A stretch of 64,000 bases of DNA, taken from contig NZ_JACOPF010000001.1 in the NCBI RefSeq assembly GCF_014287475.1, positions 620,001 to 684,000 of the forward strand. Reading direction: 5' to 3'. The translations under genes were made by a program, and so were the position numbers. The notes beneath the pieces were generated by a model, which did not search any database, had not been told where the DNA came from, and saw only the letters and a list, made by a program, of their open reading frames with translations. Positions 8,901-18,303 of the stretch are shown here, one piece after another (the first letter of the stretch is position 1; every line of letters starts with the position of its first letter). The stretch comes from Mediterraneibacter hominis (GTDB lineage: Bacteria > Bacillota > Clostridia > Lachnospirales > Lachnospiraceae).

Positions 8901-10151
8901 TTATTGATTTATTTTAATCTTCCTGTCTTCGTTCAAAAAATAATTCTGAAAAATAAAGGAACAGCTCCAAGAAAAAGAACGTTCTGCAATTGTCTCATCT
9001 GTCACAATCTCATACTCTGCTACCTTTTCATTTCCAAGTGTATATATAACTTTTCCTACCACATTTCCTTTTTGTACAGGAGCTTTCAATTTATCCGGCA
9101 TTTCACAGGTCACTTCTACCTGCTCATCCTCCCGCAGAAGGAGCATACAGCTTTTTCCCTTCACTCTGGTTTCTATTTCCAGTTTTTCTCCCGGAAATGA
9201 ATCTTCTGTTACACCATTTTCTACAACAACTTTGCTCTCTTCTATTTCTTTCCATACGTCCCTGTATTGATAGTTTTCAAGTCCGTATGTCATAAGCTTT
9301 CTAGTATCGCTCCATTTATATCCTTTATTATTTGGCCACCCACAGGCAAGCAGTGCTACGATAAATGTCCGTTCTCCATCGGATAACGCCCCTACATAAC
9401 AGTACCCTGCATCTGCTGTAAATCCGGTTTTTCCGGAGATCGCTCCATCCATCATATTCAGAAATGCATTGTGATTAGAGCAATGGTAATTCCCATTTCC
9501 GGAACAGTCTGAAAACTGATATTCCTTCGTCTGTGTGATCGCAAGAAATTCCTCTGCTTTTGGTGAGTCCATAATACAGTATTTCATAATTACAGCCAGA
9601 TCCTCTGCCGTAGTATGGTGAATGCCAATTTCATCCTGCGCATCCAGCCCATTCGGAGTGATAAAATATGTATGATTACATCCTAATTTTTCTGCTTTTT
9701 CATTCATTTTTTCAGCAAATTTCTCTGTGCTTCCCGAAATATGCTCTGCAATTACAACAGCCGTATCGTTGTGAGACTCCAGCATCAGAGAGTAAAGAAG
9801 ATCTTTTAAATAAAACTCCTGTCCTTCCTTCACTCCTAGTTTTACCTCCGGCTGGGCCGCCGCTTGCGCGCTTGCCACCGCTTTTTCTTCCATATTTCCA
9901 AGCTCCAACGCCAGAATACACGTCATAATCTTCGTTGTACTTGCCATTGGACGTTCTTCTTGTCCGTTTTTGGCAAATAAAATACGCCCGCTGTCCGCAT
10001 CTATTAACACTGCCGACTGGGCGTATAAATTCTCTGGTTCTTCTATTTTCTTTTTTATTTCTTCTGTCGGTGCAGCCTTTATTACGGTTCCTGGCAGCAG
10101 GCAGAGAAAAAGCGCCAGAGAAAGAACTGCGCACAATATCCTTTTTTTCAT
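8901..10151 (-). CDS. D-alanyl-D-alanine carboxypeptidase (S11, DacF/PBP5 type)
   Basis: 416 residues from ATG 10151, preferred to an in-frame GTG four codons upstream because GGAGGAAAG lies directly before the ATG. N-terminal signal peptide (MKKRILCAVLSLALFLCLL). Active-site motifs of penicillin-binding S11 enzymes are present: STTK (SxxK), SHN (SxN) and KTG. A C-terminal beta-rich domain follows. The enzyme trims the terminal D-Ala of peptidoglycan stem peptides outside the membrane; sporulating Clostridia often have several. The far C-terminus ends in an aromatic, amphipathic stretch that could anchor it to the membrane. A second family member lies at 12.6-13.9 kb. Confidence 0.9.
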   Translation of the reverse strand: MKKRILCAVLSLALFLCLLPGTVIKAAPTEEIKKKIEEPENLYAQSAVLIDADSGRILFAKNGQEERPMASTTKIMTCILALELGNMEEKAVASAQAAAQPEVKLGVKEGQEFYLKDLLYSLMLESHNDTAVVIAEHISGSTEKFAEKMNEKAEKLGCNHTYFITPNGLDAQDEIGIHHTTAEDLAVIMKYCIMDSPKAEEFLAITQTKEYQFSDCSGNGNYHCSNHNAFLNMMDGAISGKTGFTADAGYCYVGALSDGERTFIVALLACGWPNNKGYKWSDTRKLMTYGLENYQYRDVWKEIEESKVVVENGVTEDSFPGEKLEIETRVKGKSCMLLLREDEQVEVTCEMPDKLKAPVQKGNVVGKVIYTLGNEKVAEYEIVTDETIAERSFSWSCSFIFQNYFLNEDRKIKINQ

Positions 10152-10210
10152 TCTTTCCTCCACAGCACATCCTTACTACTATGTATGCTTTCACATTAGG
10201 AAATAGAACT

Positions 10211-10780
10211 TTATATATCCAGCTTCAGCTGCACCTCGTCTTCTGCCTCTTCCTTAAAATGCTCTATCTGTTCTTCATTGAGTGAAGGCAGCTCATCCAA
10301 AGACTGCACGCCAAACCTTCTTAAAAACTCTTCTGTGGTTTTAAATAAAAGCGGTCTTCCCGGCGCTTCCAGCCTGCCCGCTTCTTCCGCCAGTCCGTAT
10401 TCCACCAGTTTATTTACTGCGTGATCGGATTTGACTCCCCGTATTTTTTCGATTTCTAGTTTTGTCACCGGCTGTTTATAAGCAATGATCGAAAGTGTCT
10501 CTAACAAAACGTCTGTAAGAGCATATCGTTTTGGCTGTTTGGCTATTCGGATCAAATATTCATAGTCCTCTTTTTTTGTGCACATCTGGAAGGAATTGTC
10601 AAGTTCAATGATGCGCACGCCTCTGTTTTCTTCTTCGTAGCAGTCCATCATATTGTGGATGATCCTTCGCGTTGTATCTTCATCGTGCTCAATCGCCGCC
10701 GCTATTTTTTCAAGCTCTACCGAATCGCCCATTGTAAAGAGAATTGCCTCTATAATTCCCTTTAATTTTTCGATTTCCAT
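10211..10780 (-). CDS. scpB: Segregation and condensation protein B
   Basis: 189 residues with two winged-helix domains. The stretch ALTDVLLETLSIIAYKQPVTK followed by EIEKIRGVKSDHAVNKLVEYGL is diagnostic of ScpB. With ScpA it forms the kleisin complex that bridges SMC in chromosome condensation and segregation. Its start overlaps the scpA end by 19 bp, the usual scpA-scpB coupling. Confidence 0.95.
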   Translation of the reverse strand: MEIEKLKGIIEAILFTMGDSVELEKIAAAIEHDEDTTRRIIHNMMDCYEEENRGVRIIELDNSFQMCTKKEDYEYLIRIAKQPKRYALTDVLLETLSIIAYKQPVTKLEIEKIRGVKSDHAVNKLVEYGLAEEAGRLEAPGRPLLFKTTEEFLRRFGVQSLDELPSLNEEQIEHFKEEAEDEVQLKLDI

Positions 10781-11526
10781 CCTTGTCCATTCCTTTCAAT
10801 CATAATTTCATCGCAGATGCCTGCCTGCTCCACCCGAATTGTCCCCAGCTTCATAAGCTCCAATACGGCAAGAAACGTAACTACTGTCTGTATTCTGCTT
10901 CTCTGTTTTTCAAGCAGGCTTTGAAAAGAAAATCTTTGATACTTTTCTATATACTCTTTAATATAAGAAAGCTTGTCATTTAAAGTAACTTCTTCTTTCT
11001 CAATCCTTCCAAATTTACTCCTGACCGGATCGATTTTTTCGTCTTGCCGCTTTAAAACGTCTTGAAAAACTGCCTGCAGCTTCGTAAGCGTCAGATCCCT
11101 CAGCAGCATATCCAAATCTATCGGTTCTTCATATTCCTTAACCTCCAATGGTATGGTCGGATTTTTATAGAGCACACACTCTGCGTCTGTCTGCCGTCCT
11201 TTTAATTCTTCCGCCATGTATTTGTACATTTTATATTGAAGAAGCTGTTCTACCAGTTCTTTGCGTGGATCCTCTTCTTCCCCTTCTTCATTTACTTCCT
11301 TTGGAAGCAGCATTTTGCATTTAATATCCAGAAGGGTCGCTGCCATAACAAGGAATTCGCTCATCACATTTAAGTCTTTCCTCTGCATGTTCCTTATATA
11401 TTCCATATACTGATTTGTAATTTCCACAATCGGGATATCGTAAATATCTATTTTATTTTTATCAATCAGGTGCAGCAGAAGATCCAGCGGACCTTCAAAC
11501 ACCTCCAGCTTTACCGGAATCCCCAT
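10762..11526 (-). CDS. scpA: Segregation and condensation protein A
   Basis: 254 residues, kleisin family. The N-terminus LEVFEGPLDLLLHLIDKNKI and the DIYDIPI segment are the conserved SMC-neck binding region; the C-terminus has the winged-helix VTFLAVLELMKLGTIRVEQ that binds the SMC head. GGAGGAAAT precedes the ATG. It is the first gene of the scpAB pair and acts in the nucleoid with SMC. Confidence 0.95.
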   Translation of the reverse strand: MGIPVKLEVFEGPLDLLLHLIDKNKIDIYDIPIVEITNQYMEYIRNMQRKDLNVMSEFLVMAATLLDIKCKMLLPKEVNEEGEEEDPRKELVEQLLQYKMYKYMAEELKGRQTDAECVLYKNPTIPLEVKEYEEPIDLDMLLRDLTLTKLQAVFQDVLKRQDEKIDPVRSKFGRIEKEEVTLNDKLSYIKEYIEKYQRFSFQSLLEKQRSRIQTVVTFLAVLELMKLGTIRVEQAGICDEIMIERNGQGWKSKN

Positions 11527-11593
11527 ATTTCCTCCATCTTACTGCTTGTCCTTGTACACCAACGTTACTCATTATAAGTGAATTTTCTTAATT

Positions 11594-12487
11594 TCACAAG
11601 TGATTCTTTCCATCCGGACCATACAGGCAGACAGAAACAACCTCTGCTTTGTTAAACAGACGGATTTTAATTGTATGCATGCCAAGTCCCCTGCTCACAA
11701 TCACAGCCTGATTTTTATCCTTTCTCATTTCTCCAGAATACTTTGGAAACAGCTTAAGCTGCGGCGTAATGATACCTCTAAATCCCGGTACTCTGACAAG
11801 CCCTCCATGTAAATGCCCTGCTAGTACAAGGTCTGCCCCCCATTCTTTATAAATTTCTGAAAAAGCGGGGTTATGCGCCAGTAATATTTGCAATTCATCC
11901 CTTGCAGCAGTTCCAATCCGTTTCCTTATGTCCTCTTTTTTTATAGGAAATGTCTGAAATTTTTTGTATGTATACAGCGGCAGCTCCAGCCCACTGATGC
12001 ATAGAGCTGTACCTTTTATTTTCAGATGGACTGTTTCATTTTCCAGGAAGTGAACCCCTGCCTTTAGAAGCCTCTCCTTATATTCGTGATATGTATTTCC
12101 GAAATATGCAGTCCTTTCTTTCATTCGCTGCTCATGGTTTCCATTTGCATAATAAACCGGACAAATAAGCGGAAGCCGACGCACAAAGTCCAATGCCGGC
12201 TCTGCCAGGACCCCTTTTTTCCCAATCAGCATATCTCCGCCAATCAGTATAAGATCCGGCTTTTCCGCTTTTACAGACTCATACAATATTTTATTTTTAT
12301 TTCCATATACTTTATTATGCTGATCGCTAAGAAATACAATTTTTATCTTTCCCGATGCGCTGGAAACTTTTTCTGTCTGAAACATATATTTTGTAACCTG
12401 AAAATATTTCTGTTCCCTGCACATCTCTGCAATACATCCCCCTACTGCCGCCGCCATAGCAGAAATCAGCATCCCTATCCCTCTCAC
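11594..12487 (-). CDS. Membrane-anchored calcineurin-like metallophosphoesterase (YkuE/YaeI-like)
   Basis: 297 residues starting at GTG 12487 with AAGGAGGAGG five bases upstream. An N-terminal hydrophobic segment (about residues 1-22) is followed by all metallophosphoesterase motifs: SDQH, GGD, NGNHE, LAHNP, and GHLHGG. YkuE-type enzymes bind two metals and are found at the cell surface, with phospholipid headgroup or similar phosphodiester substrates proposed. Convergent or coupled partners are not evident; it is 67 bp upstream of scpA on the same strand. Family call firm, substrate unknown. Confidence 0.88.
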   Translation of the reverse strand: MRGIGMLISAMAAAVGGCIAEMCREQKYFQVTKYMFQTEKVSSASGKIKIVFLSDQHNKVYGNKNKILYESVKAEKPDLILIGGDMLIGKKGVLAEPALDFVRRLPLICPVYYANGNHEQRMKERTAYFGNTYHEYKERLLKAGVHFLENETVHLKIKGTALCISGLELPLYTYKKFQTFPIKKEDIRKRIGTAARDELQILLAHNPAFSEIYKEWGADLVLAGHLHGGLVRVPGFRGIITPQLKLFPKYSGEMRKDKNQAVIVSRGLGMHTIKIRLFNKAEVVSVCLYGPDGKNHL

Positions 12488-12625
12488 TTATGCCTCCTCC
12501 TTAAGTCTTTCATCAACTGCGCTGTCCAATAAAATCAGCATTGTCTTTTTCTATTATAAGGCATAAGGCACCTTTGGTACAGCCTTTGTTTTCTCTTAGT
12601 GTTCAGCCAATATATAGAAACAGCA

Positions 12626-13867
12626 TTAAACACACCATTGTCTAAAAGCATCCTTTAAATAATCAAAAACTCCTGCTTTTTCAACATTCTCTCCTGCAAT
12701 AATCGGAACACTGCCTATTTCTTTGCCGTCCAGTTTATATACGACCTTTCCTATCTGTTCTCCTTTTTTTAGAGGCGCTTTCACCGGTTCCTTTAAATCC
12801 ACACTTTTTGTAATCTGGTTTAGGTTCGCCCCAGTCGTATCTAAATAGGAAAATGTATCTGCATAGCTGCAAGAAACTTTCTCTTGTACACCGCCTTCTA
12901 CAGAAACCGGCTTCATCTTCTCCGGCTCCTTATCCTGGTATACCTGACATTTTCCAAATCCATAATTCAGCAATGTCGTAGCATCTTGAAATCTTAGCTT
13001 TGAATTCTCCGCTGCCATGACAACCGCAATCAATTCCACTTCGTTTTTCTCTGCTGTCGCCGAAACACAAAATTTCGCATCTCCTGTAGAGCCTGTTTTC
13101 AACCCTGTCGTATACTCGTACTGCCTTACCAGTTTGTTGGTATTGGTAAGTCCAAATTCTGAACTTCCCTTGTCTGTCGTATGTGTAATATTTTCCATCC
13201 ATACCATACAGTAGTCATGTATCTGCGGATATTTTGTGATCAACTCTCTGGACATTAGCGCAATGTCCCTCGCGCTGGTTACATGTCCATCTGCATCCAG
13301 CCCATTACAATTTACAAAGTTTGTATTTTCCATTCCCAGTTCTTTGGCACGTTCATTCATCTGGCGGACAAACTCTTCTTCATTCCCTGCTATGTATTCT
13401 GCCATTGCTACACATGCGTCATTGGCACTCGCCACAGAGATACATTTTATCATTGTATCCACCGTCTGCTTCTCTCCCACCTCCAGAAAAACCTGTGAAC
13501 CACCCATAGATGCGGCATATTCTGAGGTCGTGACCTCTTCCTCCAAAGAAATCTTTCCTTCTTCTAATGCGTCAAAAATCAAAAGCAAGGTCATAATTTT
13601 CGTCACACTGGCGGGCGGCCTTGCCGTATCTGCATCCTTTTCGTAAATGACAGTACCGGTGGAAGCTTCCATCAAAATCACTGACGGCGCGCTGACTTCT
13701 GGGCCGGCCGCCTGTTTGCCGCTTTCTTCTGTTTCTTCATTTTCCTGTGTTTCTGCAGTTGTTTCTTCTTGCTCTTCCTCATACAAAATATCCGGCGCCG
13801 CCGGCATCGCATACACACTCTGTACACACAAACAGGCACTTAAGAGTATTCCCAGAACTGTTTTCAT
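12626..13867 (-). CDS. D-alanyl-D-alanine carboxypeptidase (S11), second paralogue
   Basis: 413 residues. Signal peptide at residues 1-20 (ending VYAMPA), then an acidic linker rich in Glu/Thr (about 28-50) and the S11 catalytic domain: SVTK, SAN and KTGSTG. The C-terminal region carries the beta domain and ends in a short amphipathic tail, DYLKDAFRQWCV. It removes terminal D-Ala from cell-wall peptides. Its start codon lies 8 bp from a hairpin that contains its ribosome binding site (see 13875-13916). It differs from the 8.9 kb paralogue in linker and SxN motif, so it is not a recent duplicate. Confidence 0.9.
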   Translation of the reverse strand: MKTVLGILLSACLCVQSVYAMPAAPDILYEEEQEETTAETQENEETEESGKQAAGPEVSAPSVILMEASTGTVIYEKDADTARPPASVTKIMTLLLIFDALEEGKISLEEEVTTSEYAASMGGSQVFLEVGEKQTVDTMIKCISVASANDACVAMAEYIAGNEEEFVRQMNERAKELGMENTNFVNCNGLDADGHVTSARDIALMSRELITKYPQIHDYCMVWMENITHTTDKGSSEFGLTNTNKLVRQYEYTTGLKTGSTGDAKFCVSATAEKNEVELIAVVMAAENSKLRFQDATTLLNYGFGKCQVYQDKEPEKMKPVSVEGGVQEKVSCSYADTFSYLDTTGANLNQITKSVDLKEPVKAPLKKGEQIGKVVYKLDGKEIGSVPIIAGENVEKAGVFDYLKDAFRQWCV

Positions 13868-13874
13868 AAAATAA

Positions 13875-13916
13875 CTCCCTCTACTATATCGTCTATTACC
13901 AATATAGTAAAGGGAG
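13875..13916 (-). promoter_or_regulatory. Hairpin overlapping the ribosome binding site of the downstream carboxypeptidase
   Basis: CTCCCTCTACTATAT (13875-13889) and ATATAGTAAAGGGAG (13902-13916) form a nearly perfect 15 bp stem with a 12 nt loop. On the transcript the 3' arm contains AGAGGGAG, the only candidate ribosome binding site for the ATG at 13867. There is no clean T-tract, so it may act on translation rather than as a terminator. Confidence 0.5.
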
Positions 13917-13942
13917 TGAAAAAATAGAACTCTAATCTCTGT

Positions 13943-14716
13943 TTACAGCAGGACAATTGCATATTGTCCAATGATATTGTAAATTTCCTCAAATGCCTCT
14001 TTCTCCCGCTTAATCGTTCCCATCAACGGATCTTGTACAATCAGCGTTCCTTCTTCTAAATCATAGCCGGAAAGAACTACACAATGTTCTGTGTCGTACC
14101 ACGGAAATGCGCTGTCCTCCTGCTCTATTAAGACAGGCATTTCCATATACATAGAAGTCCACACTGCCACCGGATGACCGCAGGCTATATAGTGGAGCAG
14201 CTCCTCCATACTTTTCCCTGTAAGATCCACTGGATTTATTAAAGAGTCCTGTTCATCCAGATACACCTGTGCCGTCTTTACAAGCGTGGGCGGAAAACAC
14301 CCCGCCCCTTCATAGGAGGCAGGGTCACCGACATATCCTTCGTCAAAATTCCAATTTTCACTGTAAATCAGATATTCCTCTGCAATCGTTGTTTTATCCA
14401 GTTCAAATCCTTCGTATCGCAGCAGCATTGTCAGCGCAACCGACTCACAGCCTGTGGGCAGCTCTGGTTCCTGATAGATAGCTTCTACATCTAAAATAAC
14501 AGAACGTGGAAGGCGCTTTTCTTCTATCTCTTTCATTTTCTCTTTTTTATTTTTCGTTCCGTTCTCCTCATACTTTTCGGCAGAGGCTGACGCATCCTGT
14601 ACTTTTGTTTCCTTGTCTGAAAACCGTAACTCTTCTACTGCCGCACTTTTACAGCCGCTAAGACTAATTACGAGCACAGTTAATATTGCGGCCGTTATCT
14701 TCTGACTTTTTTTCAT
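13943..14716 (-). CDS. Lipoprotein with C39-like cysteine peptidase domain
   Basis: 257 residues. Lipobox ISLSGC near residue 22 predicts a lipid-anchored surface protein. A charged linker (about 30-70) leads to a peptidase_C39_2-type domain: LPTGCESVALTMLL (catalytic Cys), TEHCVVLSGYD (catalytic His) and IVQDPLMG (Asp). The papain-like triad order Cys-His-Asp is visible. Such proteins are common next to cell-wall enzymes in Clostridia; the substrate is unknown. It lies immediately upstream of a carboxypeptidase on the same strand. Confidence 0.8.
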   Translation of the reverse strand: MKKSQKITAAILTVLVISLSGCKSAAVEELRFSDKETKVQDASASAEKYEENGTKNKKEKMKEIEEKRLPRSVILDVEAIYQEPELPTGCESVALTMLLRYEGFELDKTTIAEEYLIYSENWNFDEGYVGDPASYEGAGCFPPTLVKTAQVYLDEQDSLINPVDLTGKSMEELLHYIACGHPVAVWTSMYMEMPVLIEQEDSAFPWYDTEHCVVLSGYDLEEGTLIVQDPLMGTIKREKEAFEEIYNIIGQYAIVLL

Positions 14717-14791
14717 CCTTATTCAGGTCCCTTCTTTTTGTATCTATATTCTGCCCCATATTTTCTTTCGTCAGCGGTTTTCACAGAAATT

Positions 14792-15841
14792 TCATGCTCC
14801 TTTCACACAAATTGCATATTTTATAACGCCTTCTTTTTTATGTTCAAAAATATCATATGCCTCTATAATATGGTCAAATGTAGTGCGGTGGGTAATCATA
14901 CATGTTGTATTTAGGTTTCCTTTTTCTATCTCCTTTAATATTTTTTCACAGTCTGCTGCATCTACCCCTCCGGTTTTAAAAGTCAGGTTTTTCCCATACA
15001 TATCTGGAAACGGCAGTACCTGCGGATTTTCATACATCGCTACAATCCCGACAACCGCATTGGGCCTTGCAATCTTCCATGCAAGTTCGAAGGTCGCGGA
15101 GGTTCCGGCTGCTTCTACTACAAAATCCGCGCCTCTTCCTTCTGTCAGTTCCCGTATTTTTTCTTCTACGCGGTCTTTACCAGGATTCAACACTATATCC
15201 GCAATTTTTTCCCTTTTAACTGCTTCCAGCCTGTCTGTATCTATGTCTATAGCAACCAGCTTTCCGGGGTGGTATAAAGCCATGCACAGCATCGTACAGA
15301 TTCCTGCCGGCCCTGCACCAATAACTGCCACTGTATCTTCCGGATGAATTTCTGACATTTTCGCTGCCCAATAGCCAGTAGAAAGCAAATCTCCTGTAAA
15401 AAGAGCCGCTTCGTCACTGACAGAATCCGGTATTTTCGTCAGCCCATTGTCTGCATAGGGAATCCGGACATACTCCGCCTGCCCTCCGTCAATTCTGCAT
15501 CCCAGCGCCCATCCTCCATTCGCATCCTGACAGTTATTGACATATCCTCTTTTACAGAAATAACATTCTCCACAGAATGTTTCTACATTTACTGCCACCC
15601 TGTCTCCCGATCTTATTTTTTTAACTGCGCTTCCTGTCCTTACAACCCTTCCTACAAATTCATGTCCCAGTATGACTCCCTCTTTCGCCTTTGGTACCGC
15701 CCCATGTTTGATGTGAATATCGCTGGAACATATTGTAGCGAGTGTTACTTCTACCAGCGCGTCTGTATCTTCTACTATTTCTGGAAGCGGCCGTTCTTCC
15801 AGTCCGATTTTTCCATTTCCATGATATACTACTGCTTTCAT
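14792..15841 (-). CDS. Zinc-dependent medium-chain alcohol/sorbitol-type dehydrogenase
   Basis: 349 residues. Catalytic zinc ligands (CSSD and GHEFVG), the structural zinc cluster CGECYFCKRGYVNNC, and the Rossmann motif VIGAGPAGI followed by an acidic AIDIDTDR (NAD preference) identify a medium-chain dehydrogenase. It resembles threonine 3-dehydrogenase, butanediol dehydrogenase and secondary alcohol dehydrogenases. The substrate cannot be told from the sequence. It lies alone between the C39-like gene and the FliB-like gene on the same strand. Confidence 0.88.
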   Translation of the reverse strand: MKAVVYHGNGKIGLEERPLPEIVEDTDALVEVTLATICSSDIHIKHGAVPKAKEGVILGHEFVGRVVRTGSAVKKIRSGDRVAVNVETFCGECYFCKRGYVNNCQDANGGWALGCRIDGGQAEYVRIPYADNGLTKIPDSVSDEAALFTGDLLSTGYWAAKMSEIHPEDTVAVIGAGPAGICTMLCMALYHPGKLVAIDIDTDRLEAVKREKIADIVLNPGKDRVEEKIRELTEGRGADFVVEAAGTSATFELAWKIARPNAVVGIVAMYENPQVLPFPDMYGKNLTFKTGGVDAADCEKILKEIEKGNLNTTCMITHRTTFDHIIEAYDIFEHKKEGVIKYAICVKGA

Positions 15842-15887
15842 ATTTCTCTTCTTCTCCTTTTTTTCTGTATTCCCTGTTTCTCTTACA

Positions 15888-17000
15888 TTACAGTGCCTCT
15901 AACAACCTCTCCAAAGGAAATGTCTCTTCTCTTTCCAAAAGCTGTTCTAATATCCTTTTATTCTTGTCGGAATGTTCTACCTCCCTTGCAAAACGATGGA
16001 TCACATCTGCCGCGAGAATTTGCTTTTCTTCCCCTGGCTTCTCTATGTCTATGGTAAGCAGTATTTCTCTGATTAAAATCGTACATACAAAAGAAAACTT
16101 CATTTTACTATATGCACTGCTGTCATACACTGCACCGCAAAAATATGTAAACACAAAATAGATCATAATCTGCTCTATCCAAATCTCATTTTTTATGCGA
16201 TTCTTTTTTTCTTTCAGTTTCTGCCTGATATTTTCCAGATAACCAATCCACTCCTCCTGTAATACTTCCAGACTATCCAATAACCGAAAAAACTTTTTTA
16301 GCATATACATAGATGTTTCCACATGTTCTTCCTTTGTCTGCATTTTATATACTTTCTCCTGGAACCATCTGATACTCTCTGGCTGACTGTATCTTGCAAG
16401 CAAGGTGTCTGTTTCTGACAGAAGATTTTTATCTATTCTCTGCTGAAAATCATGAGCCAGAGCCAGAACCATCGCCATTCTGACATCTATCGAATACTTC
16501 CTGTTCTGTAAAATAGAAATACTCAAATCTCTTGTATCCATTAACTTCGTAAATAATAAAAAATCAAATTCCAGATACGGTTTTTCTTCTCTTTCATTTT
16601 CTGCCTTCAAGAACCGGACTGGTTCTTTCATTTCCAGCAAAATTCTGACAACCTCCGGGCAAGATAAAGAAAGAGAAATTTCTCTAAGCCCCTCATATTC
16701 TTCGATATGTCTGGGATACAGCCGGCATGTCCTGCATAACATCTGTTCTCCAGCCTCTCTATAAATGTCGCACAGATTGTCCTCATTTAAAAAAGCGCAC
16801 CTTCCCTTATACTCTCGAAATGAACCTGTCCTCCAATCCACTTCATTTTTCAAGCGGTTTCCAAAGCTGCTTTTTACCTTTCGATATTTCTTCAAAGAAC
16901 TCTTATCGATCATAATCTGCCATCCTGCACAGCATGTATCTGGACAACGCTGTGCTGTACATTGGAATTTTCTATAATAATGCGGAACTATATACTGCAT
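15888..17000 (-). CDS. FliB-like protein (putative flagellin lysine N-methylase family)
   Basis: 370 residues from ATG 17000, chosen because AGGAGGAAAAG lies directly before it; an in-frame upstream ATG has no site. The N-terminal third carries the family's cysteine cluster: CTAQRCPDTCCAGW, CAFLNEDNLCDIYREAG and LCRTCRLYPR, expected to bind a metal or cluster. The rest is helical. The family is annotated as flagellin lysine-N-methylase, yet no flagellar gene is near, so the methylase role is unproven here. Confidence 0.75.
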   Translation of the reverse strand: MQYIVPHYYRKFQCTAQRCPDTCCAGWQIMIDKSSLKKYRKVKSSFGNRLKNEVDWRTGSFREYKGRCAFLNEDNLCDIYREAGEQMLCRTCRLYPRHIEEYEGLREISLSLSCPEVVRILLEMKEPVRFLKAENEREEKPYLEFDFLLFTKLMDTRDLSISILQNRKYSIDVRMAMVLALAHDFQQRIDKNLLSETDTLLARYSQPESIRWFQEKVYKMQTKEEHVETSMYMLKKFFRLLDSLEVLQEEWIGYLENIRQKLKEKKNRIKNEIWIEQIMIYFVFTYFCGAVYDSSAYSKMKFSFVCTILIREILLTIDIEKPGEEKQILAADVIHRFAREVEHSDKNKRILEQLLEREETFPLERLLEAL

Positions 17001-17142
17001 CTCTTTTCCTCCTGGTTTTATTGTACCACGCTCTTCTTCACACACAAGATAGATTCCCTGCCGTTTTTCTTGATTTTTCTTCCAGTATAGCGTATATTTA
17101 TCATGGGTAGAATAAATAATGTTTTAGAATAAGGAGGCAGGC

Positions 17143-17856
17143 ATGGGGACTCGTACATATTATGAAATTCTTGGCGTATCCCGCGATGCAACACTAGAAG
17201 AAATTACCAGCGCAAAAAACGCTCTGGCAAAAGTATATCATCCAGATGCAAATATGCATAATGATATTGATACAACCGCATATATGCAGGAAATATTAGA
17301 GGCTTACCGGATATTATCTAATCCGGACAAACGGAAAAAATATAATCAAAAATTGTTCGGAAAGCAGCAGCGGGTTTTCCGTACTTATACCATGACCGAT
17401 GCAAAAGAAGAAGATACCAATTCTCCTTCTTTCGTTACATATTGGAACGCTGCCTGCAAGCTCAATGAAACAATCGAAAAAAGCATCCATTTGATGGAAT
17501 ATAAGGCAAAGAAAAAAAGCCTGCCACAGAAAATATTCAGAAAAATAGGAAAAGATACAAAAGAAGATACGTTTCGGCTTCGGCAGCTAAATCAACTATC
17601 TCTTCAGGCAATTCAATATATTGCTACTTTAAAAACCGCCGAGATCCCAATGGATTACTGGAATCCCGACGCTATGAACTGGGTACTCATCCGCTGGGGA
17701 CAGAAGCAGAATATGGACTATCTTGCTTTATTTTCCAGATACGATGCTTTCATAGAACAAAATAAATCCAGCACCGAAAAGCTCCGGTTAAAATCCCATA
17801 ACCGCCAGTTTCATCATAATTTAAAAAAACTGCTCTCCTACGCTTTAGAGGCGTAG
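17143..17856 (+). CDS. J-domain (DnaJ-like) protein
   Basis: 237 residues with AAGGAGG before the ATG. Residues 3-70 are a J-domain (YYEILGVSRDATLEE, then YHPDAN with the HPD motif that stimulates Hsp70 ATPase, then AYRILSNPDKRKKYN). The remaining 165 residues have no zinc-finger or Gly/Phe region, so this is a class III J-protein rather than the housekeeping DnaJ. The C-terminal part is helical and unrecognised. It is the only plus-strand gene in the chromosomal part and overlaps the convergent phosphatase gene by 12 bp. Confidence 0.85.
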   Translation: MGTRTYYEILGVSRDATLEEITSAKNALAKVYHPDANMHNDIDTTAYMQEILEAYRILSNPDKRKKYNQKLFGKQQRVFRTYTMTDAKEEDTNSPSFVTYWNAACKLNETIEKSIHLMEYKAKKKSLPQKIFRKIGKDTKEDTFRLRQLNQLSLQAIQYIATLKTAEIPMDYWNPDAMNWVLIRWGQKQNMDYLALFSRYDAFIEQNKSSTEKLRLKSHNRQFHHNLKKLLSYALEA

Positions 17857-18303
17857 GAGACATTCTTCAAGGAGGGCTTCACAGCCCTCTTTTACATCTT
17901 CATAGGTTGTGTCAAAATCGCCGGTATACCAAGGATCCGCAATGTCTCTGGGGGTATCTGAAAAGTCCAGAAGCCGGCATACCTTTTCTTTTGGATCTGT
18001 CCCTAAAATCCGCAGCATATTCCGCAGATTCCACTCTTCCATTCCGATCAGATAGTCAAATTTTTCATAGTCTCCTTTTTCTATCTGCCGCGCTCTGTGA
18101 TTCCCGCATGGAATCCCTTCTTCTGTAAGTTTCCGGCGCGTGCCGCGGTGAACCGGATTCCCAATTTCCTCCCGACTGGTAGCGGCAGAATCAATATAGA
18201 ACGAGTCCGCTAAGCCAGCCTTGTTTACTAAATCCTTCATAACATATTCTGCCATTGTAGAACGGCAGATGTTGCCGTGGCAGATGAAAAGTATTTTTAT
18301 CAT
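17845..18303 (-). CDS. Low-molecular-weight protein tyrosine phosphatase
   Basis: 152 residues. The P-loop CHGNICRS (CX5RS, Cys 8) near the N-terminus and the general acid loop DPWYTGDF place it firmly in the LMW-PTP/arsenate reductase-like family. The family dephosphorylates tyrosine in cytosolic proteins, often paired with BY-kinases in capsule regulation, though none is nearby. It is the last chromosomal gene before the prophage. Confidence 0.92.
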   Translation of the reverse strand: MIKILFICHGNICRSTMAEYVMKDLVNKAGLADSFYIDSAATSREEIGNPVHRGTRRKLTEEGIPCGNHRARQIEKGDYEKFDYLIGMEEWNLRNMLRILGTDPKEKVCRLLDFSDTPRDIADPWYTGDFDTTYEDVKEGCEALLEECLLRL

